A stretch of DNA of 64,000 nucleotides from Thozetella sp. PMI_491 (GCA_021432635.1 MU270068.1:414395-478394), one strand, 5' to 3'; shown: positions 47,414-57,317, counted from the stretch's first letter. Notes: generated by a model not told the origin, from the letters alone. Numbers and translations are program-made.

Positions 47414-48737
47414 ATGAAGTCTGCCATCCTTTACTCCCTCTTAGGGATTTTCTCTCGGCATGCCTACGCCCAAGTCAGGGGAAGCCCTCAGGGCTTCGCG
47501 GCTGGCACCACTGGCGGTGGGACCGCCACTCCTCAGACCCCGTCTAGTATCACCGAGTGAGTCCCCATATTCACTCTGAAACGTGCCGGTGCACGACCGC
47601 CGGCTAACGCTCGACTGTCCCCTCAAGGCTGAAGACGTGGTTGACGGACAGCACGGCCCGCGTCATTCTCATCGACAGGACCTGGGATTTTACTGACACC
47701 GAAGGCTCCACAACCGGCAAGTGCTGCAGCACGAGGACCACGACCTGCTCCGGTGGGACGTCCCAAGGCCAGCTGACGATCACGGATTCCTGCACAGATG
47801 GCACGGCGGTATCGTGCACCTACAAGAATGCCCCACGCACACCCATCGATGTAGGTAGCAACAAGAGCATCGTCGGCGTTGGAACCAATGGCGTCATCAA
47901 GGGAAAAGGCCTACGCGTCCGTGGGGGTAATAAAAACGTCATCATCCAAAACGTCCATATCACCGTGAGTCCCCGTTTCTCTCTTCCCCGGGAAGTAGAG
48001 CGTTGAAACATGCGTCATGGGAGTCGAGCGAACTGACGCAAAACCTCCAGGGACTGAACCCCGAGTACGTTTGGGGTGGCGATGCCATTACGCTGGACGG
48101 CGCGGACAAGGTTTGGATCGACCACAACAAGTTCTCCCTCATCGGACGACAGATGATCGTCTCTGGCTGGGGCGCCGCCGGCCACGTCACCATCTCAAAC
48201 AACGAGTTCGACGGTGTGACTAGCTGGTCGTCAGGTTGCAACGGCAAGCACTATTGGACGCTGCTCCTGCTCGGCGCCCAGGATTGGTACACCTTTAGCG
48301 GCAACTACGTCCATGATGTTTCCGGCCGCGCGCCTCACATGGGCACTGACTACGACGCCTCGACTATCTACTTCCACGGCGTCAATAACTACTTCAAGAA
48401 CGTCGGTGGCCACGCCTTCGATATCGACACCAACACGAACGTCCTGCTTGAAGGCAATTACTTTGATTCTGTCACCACCCCAATGACATCTGACTCCCTG
48501 ACAAAGGGAGGTGTGATTTACAGCACCGCAACTGTTGCTTCTGCAGGTGCCTGCACATCGCAGCTGGGCTACATCTGCGAGTGGAACCGCCTCTCCGGCT
48601 CAGGCTCGTGGCCCGACCTAAGCCCAGCCACGGCTCTCAGCCGTTTTGCTGCCTACAAGAGCTCTCTGGTAGGCCACTATGGCGTAGCTGACGTCCCCTC
48701 TACAGTTGTCGCCAACGCCGGTGTCGGCAAGATCTGA
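47414..48737 (+). CDS. Secreted pectin lyase, polysaccharide lyase family 1
   Basis: Exons 47414-47556, 47628-47964 and 48051-48737 give 388 residues. Pectin lyases cleave methyl-esterified homogalacturonan by beta-elimination outside the cell. A signal peptide (MKSAILYSLLGIFSRHAYAQ) leads to the parallel beta-helix. Landmarks are VGSNKSIVGVGTNGVIKGKG, NVIIQNVHIT, then after the splice LNPEYVWGGDAITLDGADKV, WIDHNKFSLIGRQMIVSG, the aromatic stretch KHYWTLLLLGAQDWYTFSGN, YFHGVNNYFKNVGGHAFDID and VLLEGNYFD. The GRQ segment rather than a calcium-binding Asp cluster favours pectin lyase over pectate lyase. Six or more Cys could form disulfides. Introns are 71 and 86 nt. A TATA box and a CreA-type CCGGGG upstream would fit carbon-source control (weak). 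Confidence 0.9.
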
Positions 48738-49081
48738 GGCTATCGAGGTGATTGTGCTTCTCTTCTAGTTCTAGGCTTGCTACTGGGAGGGCAAACTAGA
48801 CAACGACCTCCTTCAATTCTCGCTCATATATGCCATGATGCGCAGCCCATGTATATAAAACTCTGGACTTTTGGTAAATATTCAATTGAGCCAGTTGTGG
48901 CCCGAAATGTAACCCTTAATCAATCGACTGTGATGTCTCCCCAACGCCAAGCTCGTTGAATGCGTAAGGACCTTTACATGTACAACATCCTCTTCGCCAT
49001 AAGCCCATTCCTATTACCGCCCGACAATAGATCTCGAAACCCTCAATTTCGAGCCCCCGTGCTTGCTGCTGCGAGACTGCG
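48738..49081. other. Intergenic between convergent genes
   Basis: 344 bp holding the 3' UTRs of the pectin lyase and the RNase H2 subunit. Nothing else is seen. Confidence 0.4.
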
Positions 49082-50410
49082 CTATTTCTTCTTGAAAAAC
49101 TCGCTCAGCTTCTTCATGCCGCTGGTATTTACCTTCTTGAGATCCCTCACACCTCGGCTCTCGCTCGCCTTCTTGCGCTTATCCTCTTCCTCCCTTTTGC
49201 GGCGCTTTTCGGCCCGGTCATCATCGTCCTCATCCCGGGACCTCTTCTGTGAGTAGTCGAGCGTCCTCAGGGCGGCAGCTTCTTGGCGTAGCTTGGCTAC
49301 CTTCTCTAGGTACTCGCTCAGGGGTGTGAAGTCGACGAGCTCCTTCTTCGCTTCCAGCTCCTTCTTCAACATCGCCGCCATCTCCTCTGCGATGTAGCCG
49401 GCGCAGATGAAGTTGAACGCAACACGTAGCCTCTGTAGCTTTACCACCTCGGGGGAGGCGGTGATTGCGCTGGTGACCACCTCGGCTGCTGCTGAGACAG
49501 GTTCGTCTGACACTGAGGTCGCCGCCGTGGATGGCGCTGATACATCCGAAGTCAACCCAGATGCACTGTCTGTGGAGGAAAAAGAGGACTGCGAGTCGAC
49601 CTGCGAGGATTTGTCTCCTGCCGCCGCTGAAGACGGCCCCTGGCTAGGTGGCTCTGGCGCGGCTTGACTCCGGACGCCCAAGATCGGGGCCTCTAGGGTC
49701 TTGGTCACGAACTTCTCTTCCATGCTTCGAGGTAACTCATTCTCACTCATCCGTTTTGCCTTCGACACCATCTCGTCCAGCAACTTAGCCTCACTCAGAC
49801 GGAACATCTTCTGGCCTCCCATCTCGACCGTGTCGCAAATCGCCTCCATCCTCGATTCGCACAGCGTCTCCGTGTCTCCCAATCTCAAGGCCCCTGACAA
49901 GTGGCCCATCTCCGAAATGGTGTCAAAATGGTCCTCGGATGATAGAAACATACGTTTCGGGGGGTCTGAAGCCTTGACTCCCCTCCCTTTCGCGGCCAAG
50001 GCGGGTAGTAGTAGGAAGATGGGATCGACTAGGGTTGCGACGTAGAGATCAGCTCCCTTGCTGACTTGTGCCTCGAAGCTCGCCTTCTCTGTGCCATCGT
50101 TCTCCGAGCTCTTCAGCGTTCCCGCGGGGCTTTCGATGAGCCAGCTGCGCGGTGTCGACTTGGGGGCAGCGATGCGGGTGAACTCGTAGATTCCTGACTC
50201 CGGGCAGACGAGGTATTTGGTGAGCTGGCCATGGCGGGGATTCTGAAGGTTAACGATTCGGGCATCTGGCGTAGCCTTTTGAGGGAGAATGAAGAGCTTA
50301 GGCGGGTTCGTCGACTCGGCGGGGAGTGTGTACCGCGAGGTGGTTGAGGCGGAAGCAGCAGCAGTGGCTTCGGCAGCCGAACTGCCCTTGGTGGCTCTGG
50401 TCCTAGCCAT
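49082..50410 (-). CDS. RNH202: Ribonuclease H2 subunit B
   Basis: A single exon of 442 residues. RNase H2B (yeast Rnh202) is the non-catalytic subunit that, with Rnh203, scaffolds the enzyme removing ribonucleotides and RNA-DNA hybrids from DNA. After a low-complexity Ala/Ser/Thr leader come KLFILPQKATPDARIVNLQN and HGQLTKYLVCPESGIYEFTR, the triple-barrel region. FEAQVSKGADLYVATLVDPI, FLLLPAL and FLSSEDHFDTISEMGHLSG follow, matching the family. A Ser/Ala-rich spacer (about 245-330) follows, then a helical segment with LRVAFNFICAGYIAEEMAAM. The Lys-rich C terminus ends MKKLSEFFKKK, a PIP-box-like FF motif; PCNA docking is known for the human subunit, but the Gln is absent here. It is divergent from MCM10. 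Confidence 0.9.
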   Translation of the reverse strand: MARTRATKGSSAAEATAAASASTTSRYTLPAESTNPPKLFILPQKATPDARIVNLQNPRHGQLTKYLVCPESGIYEFTRIAAPKSTPRSWLIESPAGTLKSSENDGTEKASFEAQVSKGADLYVATLVDPIFLLLPALAAKGRGVKASDPPKRMFLSSEDHFDTISEMGHLSGALRLGDTETLCESRMEAICDTVEMGGQKMFRLSEAKLLDEMVSKAKRMSENELPRSMEEKFVTKTLEAPILGVRSQAAPEPPSQGPSSAAAGDKSSQVDSQSSFSSTDSASGLTSDVSAPSTAATSVSDEPVSAAAEVVTSAITASPEVVKLQRLRVAFNFICAGYIAEEMAAMLKKELEAKKELVDFTPLSEYLEKVAKLRQEAAALRTLDYSQKRSRDEDDDDRAEKRRKREEEDKRKKASESRGVRDLKKVNTSGMKKLSEFFKKK

Positions 50411-50563
50411 GATTTTGATGTTCTCGATTCTGCTGGAGCTGCGAAGCCTGTCACCACAGCATTGACGGCTCTACGGCAATATTGATGTTGTCTGGGGTGG
50501 GGTGGATGGCGATGTCTCGTCTCGGGCTGTCGTAGACGCGAGCAACCGGGGGTCGCAGGGAAG

Positions 50564-50569
50564 ACGCGT
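50564..50569. promoter_or_regulatory. MluI cell-cycle box 1 (ACGCGT)
   Basis: An exact palindromic ACGCGT, 154 bp upstream of the RNH202 start codon and 575 bp upstream of MCM10. Confidence 0.5.
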
Positions 50570-50607
50570 CTAAAGTGGACCCACTTTTCCCGTCGCGCTC
50601 CATCAAC

Positions 50608-50613
50608 ACGCGT
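50608..50613. promoter_or_regulatory. MluI cell-cycle box 2 (ACGCGT)
   Basis: A second exact ACGCGT, 44 bp from the first, between RNH202 and MCM10. Confidence 0.5.
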
Positions 50614-51143
50614 CCTGCAGGCCCGTTCAACGTCTGCCGGCGAAGGACTAGGCCACTTCGTACACACCTCCGTACGGCACTCAATTGCATCTTATCGAGT
50701 TCCTGAGACGCCAGTCTGCGATAAGGACCTAGGCAAGGAAATTTTTATCTTTCGACCTTGCTCTGAGTGTATTTGGCATCTCGACCGAACGAGCCTCGCA
50801 TCCTCAGCTGACAACTTGGAGATCGACATCGGTACTTCGTGGCTTGGAAGGAGTGCTGCCCGCTTCGCCTCTGCTCTTCGCGGATGCACTGCACAAACTC
50901 TGGCTGGACGCCATCGTCCGGTTGCCATATTTCCTGGCTGCTATAGGGCGGCCCTGGTGTTGGCTGGACAGCGTCTCATGGGATAAACACGCCGCCATCT
51001 CCGGCCGTGGACTTTGTCTTCTTGCCATAAGACTCGCTCAGTTGACATCTCTTGGACCTCCTCTCGACCCGATCCGCTTTCCAGTAAGCTCCAGCGCATG
51101 ACGCCTCTGTCAGCCAACCTCAGTCTCTAACCACAACCCAGCC

Positions 51144-53603
51144 ATGGACGAAGACGATTGGCCTCCTCGCTCGCCGCGCGAAGTGCTTCTTACTACGCCC
51201 GGCGGCCGCGAACGACTACGACGACTTGCTGAACGTACTTCACCCTCCCCCACCAAGTCGGCCTCGAGGCTTAGGACCGCACGATCCGCCTCTGCTCTCG
51301 TGTCGCGCTCGGGAAACACTGGTCTAGGGGCGGACATATCGGATGATCTAGACGACGATGAGGACGACGAGGAGACACTCCAGCTGAAGTTGCAGGCCAT
51401 CCAAGCTCGGCTCAAGCTAAAGAAGCTCCAGGCTTCCAAGGCCAAGAATGCCGCAGTAGGAGGGTTGGGCACGGAAGGCTATGCTTCGCGACCGGAATCT
51501 GCTCCGGGACTAAGAGCGGAGAGCCAGTCCCGGCTCGCGATGCAGGATCGCATCGATCGCCCGGCATCGCAAAATACCATTCAAATTCCAGCGTCCCCTG
51601 TCAAGAAAGTACAAAGCACAGCGGCAGTACAAAAATCGCCGCAGAGGATCTTGCTTGGTATCGACAAGGGCAAGAGGGCGGCAGACATGACGTTGAAGAG
51701 GGTCTCGAGCGTACGTAATGCAGAAGACGGACGGACGAGCCAGCAGGGTGGGTATCTGCGGCGCTCCAAGACCCCTCTGCCCGGCCAGACGTCAACAAGC
51801 ACATCCAGGCCGATGAGTTTCAACGAGCGGCTAGAGGCTGCGAGGGTAGAAGAGACGGAGCGGAAGCAGAGGCAAGAAAAGCTTCAGGGTCTCCGGAACA
51901 AAACGTTTGACGTGAGCAGGGAGGAGATGGAGGAATACAAGAGCAAAGCAGCCGACCTCCCCGAGGTTCCTACGAAGCTACAGGGGTATTCAAGAGATGA
52001 TATTTTGGGCACTGCAGGGCACCAGAAGTCCGGTCAGCTGCGCAGGAGTAACACCACGCCCAGCATTCGATCCATGTCTCGGGCGGAGAGCCAGGATGGA
52101 GAAGCAGCGAGGGGAAGACTTCAGAAGCCCTCGCCAGCAGAGACGTCCGAGTCGGATACCAGCGCATTCGAGCCCTATTCCGGCCTCCATCTCTCAAAAC
52201 GAGTCCTCCCACACAAAGTCCTCGCCCGGTCAATCTCAGGGAAGACGATCTACCTTCTGAAGGACCTGCTGAAGAATGTGAAAGCTCCGGATTGGGCGCT
52301 CCCGGATGTCGAATCCGACATCGTGGTTTTCGCCATCATTGCCTCTAAATCCGACCCACGGAACCACCGCGCCGGCCCAGGCAAAGATGGCAAGCAGGAA
52401 GACCGCGGCAAGTACATGGCAATCACTCTAGTCGACCTCACGTACGAGATCAAGCTGTACCTATTTAACTCGGGCTTCGATCGCTTCTGGAAGCTGACGC
52501 CGGGCACTGTCATCGCTATCCTTAACCCCATCATCATGCCGCCGCCCCCGGGCCAGGAGGCTACGGGTAGGTTTGGGCTCGTCATCAACAGCGATGCCGA
52601 TACCATTCTCGAGATTGGGAACGCGCGTGACCTCGGCTTTTGCAAGAGCGTCAAGAAGGACGGCCATCTGTGCAGCAGCTGGGTTAATGCGCGGCGGGCC
52701 GAGCACTGCGAGTTTCATACCAACGAGGCTGTCCGCCGAACACGCTCAGACCGCATGGAATTCAACAGCTCGGGCTTCGGCGATGGCCCGAAAAGGAAGT
52801 CTAACTCGCGCGAAATTTACAAACCCTCCAACGAAAAAGCCGACCAGAATAAGGGCTATGACCGATTCACTATGTCCCATTACTATGTCAGCGGTAGTGG
52901 TGGGGGGCTGCTGGACGACGAGCGCGAGGGCGGAAGAGCCGATCGGACGCAGCGGGAGGAGGCTCTCAAGCGACGGATGACGGCCATGGAGAAGGAGCGT
53001 GAGATCGCCAAGCAGCTGAGCCAGATTGGCAACGGTGCAGGCAGGGACTACCTGACACGCATATCGAGTGGTGGATTGGGGTCTAGCATATCCTCATCTT
53101 CAACAACCGCGACTGCCATGTCGGGACTTGCGTCCTCTAAGGACACCAGCATCTCAACAGCACTCAGCGACGCCCCAAAGCTAGACGCCGTCTCCCTTGG
53201 CCTGATCCGCCCGCGCGGTCAGCGGCCCGAGCTGGATCTCGGCGTATCCAAGCGCAAGCGACCCGAGAGCTCGCAATCCAGCTCCACTGCGGGTGGTTCC
53301 GTGGGCACGAGGGCGGCTCTAGGCTGGGGCGCCACCCTGAAGGACAAGCTGGGCCGCATGAAGGAAGGCGAGCGGCTCGATAGCAGCAAGGGCACCGTGA
53401 GCTCGACGGGAAGCAGCACCATCTCGAGCGCATTCGCCCGTGGGGAGCGCTCACCGGTGCGCAAGAAGACGCGCTTCGTCACCGAGAAGGGCATCCGAGA
53501 GGCCGGCCGTGAGAGTTTAGGCGAGCCACTCTCGACGGCCGCCAGGGGCCGGAGAGAAATCTTGCTGGACGATGACGACGATGACGACCTGGTTATAGTG
53601 TAA
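51144..53603 (+). CDS. MCM10: DNA replication initiation factor Mcm10
   Basis: A single exon of 819 residues. Mcm10 activates the CMG helicase and recruits polymerase alpha at replication forks. The N terminus is acidic, with a helix at about 70-100 (DDDEDDEETLQLKLQAIQAR) that probably forms the oligomerising coiled coil. The central OB-fold region (about 330-490) has FEPYSGLHLSKRVLPHKVLA, DIVVFAIIASKSDP and MAITLVDLTYEIKLYLFNSG. The zinc finger is exactly CX9CX11CX2H at Cys500, Cys510, Cys522 and His525, the Mcm10 signature. A basic patch follows (KRKSNSREIYKPS), then a Ser-rich C-terminal region and a final Asp run (LLDDDDDDDLVIV). It lacks the large C-terminal zinc domain of animal Mcm10, as fungal proteins do. 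Confidence 0.95.
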   Translation: MDEDDWPPRSPREVLLTTPGGRERLRRLAERTSPSPTKSASRLRTARSASALVSRSGNTGLGADISDDLDDDEDDEETLQLKLQAIQARLKLKKLQASKAKNAAVGGLGTEGYASRPESAPGLRAESQSRLAMQDRIDRPASQNTIQIPASPVKKVQSTAAVQKSPQRILLGIDKGKRAADMTLKRVSSVRNAEDGRTSQQGGYLRRSKTPLPGQTSTSTSRPMSFNERLEAARVEETERKQRQEKLQGLRNKTFDVSREEMEEYKSKAADLPEVPTKLQGYSRDDILGTAGHQKSGQLRRSNTTPSIRSMSRAESQDGEAARGRLQKPSPAETSESDTSAFEPYSGLHLSKRVLPHKVLARSISGKTIYLLKDLLKNVKAPDWALPDVESDIVVFAIIASKSDPRNHRAGPGKDGKQEDRGKYMAITLVDLTYEIKLYLFNSGFDRFWKLTPGTVIAILNPIIMPPPPGQEATGRFGLVINSDADTILEIGNARDLGFCKSVKKDGHLCSSWVNARRAEHCEFHTNEAVRRTRSDRMEFNSSGFGDGPKRKSNSREIYKPSNEKADQNKGYDRFTMSHYYVSGSGGGLLDDEREGGRADRTQREEALKRRMTAMEKEREIAKQLSQIGNGAGRDYLTRISSGGLGSSISSSSTTATAMSGLASSKDTSISTALSDAPKLDAVSLGLIRPRGQRPELDLGVSKRKRPESSQSSSTAGGSVGTRAALGWGATLKDKLGRMKEGERLDSSKGTVSSTGSSTISSAFARGERSPVRKKTRFVTEKGIREAGRESLGEPLSTAARGRREILLDDDDDDDLVIV

Positions 53604-54473
53604 ATAGGTAGAGGCTGTATGACTGGACTGGGCCGGCTTGTGTATGTGCGCGGGTTCATGCATTCCGCATGAGGCGTCTAAGGCAGCGCTAAACTTTGCT
53701 CTGGACCGAATTCTCAATAGAAATGAACAAAATCTCAAGACATGAATTTGATTCGCTCTCAAGCATCGGCAACCACAGTTCCAACGGAGCTACTGCCAAC
53801 CCTCGACCACTTTATGGCTTGCTATACTGCCTCATCGGCCACATCTCCCCCTTGGACGCGGTTCAAAGCAGCTGTTTGACGTGGACAATACAAGTTCCAC
53901 GGCGTTTCTCCGATCTGTCCATCAGTCTCTGCAAGTCAGGTTCTGTGGTGCTACCATTTCGAGATTGACTGTAGGCCTCACGGAGCTACTATCCAGCGAC
54001 CCCTCATTGGCCAGCTCCTTCCGCTCTTCCACTCATCACTCGCACGATGTCGGGCGTCTCATTTCTTAACCACGATCCAAAACCGGTCAAATTTGAGGTT
54101 GAGCGAACTGCCTGCCACCCGCGCTTTCGCACTGCCCTTTCGCGGGCCCAGGCTGGGTGTAAATACGGAGTTGCCGGCCTACCCCTCCTCCTCTTCGCCC
54201 TTGCCGTATCTCTCAATCTCCTCCGCTTGACCTCTAGTACTCTCTTCCGCTCCACCAGTAATCAGAGTAATTCGATCGGGCAATCGTCTCGGCATCACAG
54301 CCAAGTTTTTGACTCCCACGGAGGGAATGCATGCTACCTGCTGACCACTTTCGCTCGCTACTCGCGTGGTAGGCCCTCTGGTTTGCTCTCCAATTGCCTT
54401 CGTCATCTGACTAGATCTAGTTCGGATGCCCAACTGACTTAAGTACCTGTTTCCTCGACTGCCGGCCGCCAAC
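53604..54473. other. Intergenic/leader region before the RNase H-domain gene
   Basis: 870 bp between MCM10 and the next gene. The ORF at 54047-54442 (131 codons, MSGVSFLNHDPKPVKFE..., one hydrophobic stretch) lies just upstream and could be an upstream ORF in the leader or chance; no family is recognised. The rest shows nothing. Confidence 0.35.
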
Positions 54474-56690
54474 ATGGCCTCTTGGATCAGAAATCTGTTG
54501 GAGCTGGCGGCTAGTCACTGCGGGCTTCCTACAGCTAGCGACATCCGGGGTCCTCTGATGAACGAGACGGACCGTTTCTTCCGGCTTCTAGGGTATAGAC
54601 CACCCGCCGTCGAATCTCAGACAGCGATATCTGAGCCAGAAGACCCCACCCTTGTCCGCCTTCCTCCTGTTACTCTTGAAGAGGAGCTGGATCTAAACCC
54701 AGAGCTCGATCTCCTGGTCTTTGACGATGGTGAAGCAGCCCGGGATATGCATCTCTCCTGCAGCCCCATTCCTACCTCTCTTCTCGACGAATCCTCCGAA
54801 AAGATTACGTTTGAATACGACGGATACAAAACAGAAGCTCTTGAAGACTCAGTCCCTCCGTGGAAGACAACCTATCTCACAGATCTCATCGACGCTGACG
54901 AGAGCACAGCCTCCGACTTTACTATAGGACTCCCTCCTATACTCTTGAAATCTCCTTCGTTTTCTACCATTGAGCCTATCTCGCCTCTTGTGAAGGGCAT
55001 GGTCACTTCAGTTATCCAAGAGGATGACGAGATTTCGTTGACAGAATATGAAGATGCCCTATCTTATGTTGGTAGCGATGTAGATGAGAGTCCTGCAACA
55101 ACGGTCCGAGCCCCGCAATACAACCAACTCGACCAATGGATAGCATCTCAAATGATGGTCTTACCAGAGGTAGAGGCCGTGGAGAGAAAGATTGCGGCGA
55201 TTAAAGAGGAGCAGAAGAGCCAGGCCCCAGGCCCTCTAAATGATAGCCAGAGGGATAAAATGGATAACGTCGAGATCCCCAAGACCGACCCACAGGCGAG
55301 CGTCGTCACGGCTGCAGACCCTAAATGCCCCGAGCAAACTATCAAGGCAAACTTGTGTGACAGAACAACAATGAAGAGGAGCGAGGAAAAGAACATAAAA
55401 GCGCTGGGAGACAGCACGCATCGAGACCTGATGTCTGATGGCTCCGCAGCCGTCAGGGAGCACATGTCGTTAGGAATCCAGCAAGTCCAAGATGGCCCAG
55501 TCCCACGTCAGAATCTAGATCCTACACCGGGTACGAAGAACAAACATATGATCAATCTCCAAGGCCCTGCATCAAATAAGCTGCCGGAGGCTCTGAAACA
55601 AAATATAGCCCTCGCACAGATGCCTCAGGGGAAGAAGCTACAGAAAGAGCAAGGGCAAGTCCAGGATTCCCAGAACTCTCAGCAGCAGCAGCAGCAGCAG
55701 CCCCGGAAGAAGAAATCGAGCCAGAAAAAGAAGGCCGCGGAGAACAAAAAGCAGCAAGCCGTTGCAAACCATGATGCTAAAAAGCCGCAAAGTGGACCAG
55801 CCAACCCCGGACCGGCAGGCACGCCCAAGAAACATTTACCCACTTTCCCTGGCACTATTTACACCGGGTCGCGGGGAGCCGCCATGGCCTATACCGGCCT
55901 GCTTGGCGACGAAACCTCTGGGCAGCTGTTCTCGACGCACGTCCCTACCGAAGACCGACAACTCGTCCTGTGGACCGACGCGAGCTACCATGAACGGAGT
56001 CAGCGCGGCGGATTCTCTGTGGTTTTGCAGCCTACTGCAGGCAACCCATGGCAAGAATTCTGCTGGACCGTTGGGATGGATCCAAAGATCTACCGCAAAG
56101 GAGTCGTATACTATGCCGAGTTCCTCGCCATCGATGCTGCTCTCGAGTTCGCGGTTAAAGAGGCCGAGAGCAGGATGCAGACCCCTTCTTCTGCGTCGCC
56201 GACCCAAGGCCCCGCCGCTTCGGTAGGCTCGACGGCGCAACGCCATCCTCCGCTGAAGCGCGTCGTCGTCTTCAGCGACTGCAAGCAAGTGCTGGATTCC
56301 CTCAATCTTGGTCGTCAGGGCACCATCAGTCGAAGCCCCGAGCACGCGCGACGGCTGCAACAGCTCGGCATAGCACTCGAGCTGCGGTGGTGCCCGGCGC
56401 ACAGCGGTGTGTTGGGCAACGAGAAGGCCGACCTGCTGGCTAAGCTGGCAGTCTACCACGGGCCGGCGCCGCCGCAGCCGTGGGGGAAGAGCATCACCGT
56501 CACGTCGCTGCCGGTGCAGGTCCTTCGCATGCGGGAGCTTCTGCATGCCACCATAGCCGTGCCAGGCCAGAAAGGCCTGAAGAATCCTGACGACCAGGCT
56601 GTTTCTGCCCGCTTTGAGATGCTAGGGCGAGACCTAGCGACGGAGAAGGGGTGGCACGGGGAATATCCATGCTCCCTGTTTCCGTCGTAG
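54474..56690 (+). CDS. Orphan protein with C-terminal RNase H domain
   Basis: A single exon of 738 residues. The C-terminal domain (about 490-670) is an RNase H fold with all four catalytic acids in order: Asp502 (LVLWTDASYHERSQRGGFSV), Glu549 (YYAEFLAIDAALE), Asp602 (VVVFSDCKQVLDSL) and Asp653 (GNEKADLLAKLA). The His-containing WCPAHSGVLG is also present. This arrangement resembles the RNase H of non-LTR retrotransposons and cellular RNase HI. There is no reverse transcriptase or endonuclease. The N-terminal 485 residues are acidic and low complexity, with a Gln run and a Lys-rich stretch (about 400-430, RKKKSSQKKKAAENKKQQ) that could bind nucleic acid or be a nuclear signal. I do not recognise that part. 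A domesticated retroelement fragment or a lineage-specific RNase H are both possible. Function is unknown. Confidence 0.85.
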   Translation: MASWIRNLLELAASHCGLPTASDIRGPLMNETDRFFRLLGYRPPAVESQTAISEPEDPTLVRLPPVTLEEELDLNPELDLLVFDDGEAARDMHLSCSPIPTSLLDESSEKITFEYDGYKTEALEDSVPPWKTTYLTDLIDADESTASDFTIGLPPILLKSPSFSTIEPISPLVKGMVTSVIQEDDEISLTEYEDALSYVGSDVDESPATTVRAPQYNQLDQWIASQMMVLPEVEAVERKIAAIKEEQKSQAPGPLNDSQRDKMDNVEIPKTDPQASVVTAADPKCPEQTIKANLCDRTTMKRSEEKNIKALGDSTHRDLMSDGSAAVREHMSLGIQQVQDGPVPRQNLDPTPGTKNKHMINLQGPASNKLPEALKQNIALAQMPQGKKLQKEQGQVQDSQNSQQQQQQQPRKKKSSQKKKAAENKKQQAVANHDAKKPQSGPANPGPAGTPKKHLPTFPGTIYTGSRGAAMAYTGLLGDETSGQLFSTHVPTEDRQLVLWTDASYHERSQRGGFSVVLQPTAGNPWQEFCWTVGMDPKIYRKGVVYYAEFLAIDAALEFAVKEAESRMQTPSSASPTQGPAASVGSTAQRHPPLKRVVVFSDCKQVLDSLNLGRQGTISRSPEHARRLQQLGIALELRWCPAHSGVLGNEKADLLAKLAVYHGPAPPQPWGKSITVTSLPVQVLRMRELLHATIAVPGQKGLKNPDDQAVSARFEMLGRDLATEKGWHGEYPCSLFPS

Positions 56691-57317
56691 GCCGTGTAGT
56701 GGTTCAGAGACAAATAAAATTCATTGTCAAGTTGATTTTTAACGGTCTTATGATCACGGTTTCTCTTGATCTGACGTGCGTCACTGCAGGGCTGGATGCC
56801 TAGCTTGGATCGCTCGAGGCCTCTACATGAGATTCTGGCGGATGATTGCCTCCTTAGCTAGAGGGACAGCCGGGTCTAGAGCGAGGCAGACGTCTGAGTA
56901 GCCCTTGTCATCAGGGTTAGATATCAGCGACACTGTGCCATTCCCAGCTGGAAAGCCATGCACAGTGCTCGATGCTGGCTGTGTGTAGCGAGAACGGAGT
57001 CCAACCTGCGCCGTAAGCTAGCGATATGCGCACTGTATACTGAGGTACTTAGACTTGCCAATTTAGGAAGTAAGCAGATCCAACGCCAACAGGGGGGCTC
57101 CCGGCGCTTGTGATAGCATACCTCATCTGTACTATGGTAATTCCTGTAACTTGACGGGGGCTCGGGATGGCTAAGAAAAGGGGGGAATGCCCAAGTATAT
57201 AAACCTGTGCAGAAGGCACCGATGTGAGGTGAATGGCCGCCCAGCTCGTTGCCTGCTTCTCTCATATTAGAAAATCTACGTCATCCACACACAAGCTCCC
57301 GTCTCCCATCAACCAAC
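56691..57317. other. Intergenic with TATA-containing promoter
   Basis: 627 bp between the RNase H-domain gene and the small mitochondrial-type gene. It contains TATATAAA at 57196-57203. The minus-strand ORF at 56924-57265 has no features of a protein. Confidence 0.4.
57196..57203 (+). promoter_or_regulatory. TATA box of the small mitochondrial-type gene
   Basis: TATATAAA, 115 bp upstream of the chosen start at 57318. It also argues that the mRNA starts downstream of about 57225, close to the alternative ATG at 57249. Confidence 0.55.

Larger units (their letters stand above)
50411..51143. promoter_or_regulatory. Divergent RNH202/MCM10 promoter with two MluI cell-cycle boxes
   Basis: 733 bp between two replication/repair genes transcribed away from each other. 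Exact ACGCGT occurs at 50564-50569 and 50608-50613, and an ACGCGA near match at about 50536. ACGCGT is the MBF (Mbp1-Swi6) site of S-phase genes. Confidence 0.55.

Noticed and set aside
55836-56546. 236-codon minus-strand ORF
   Set aside because: Antisense to the RNase H domain; no protein-like features.
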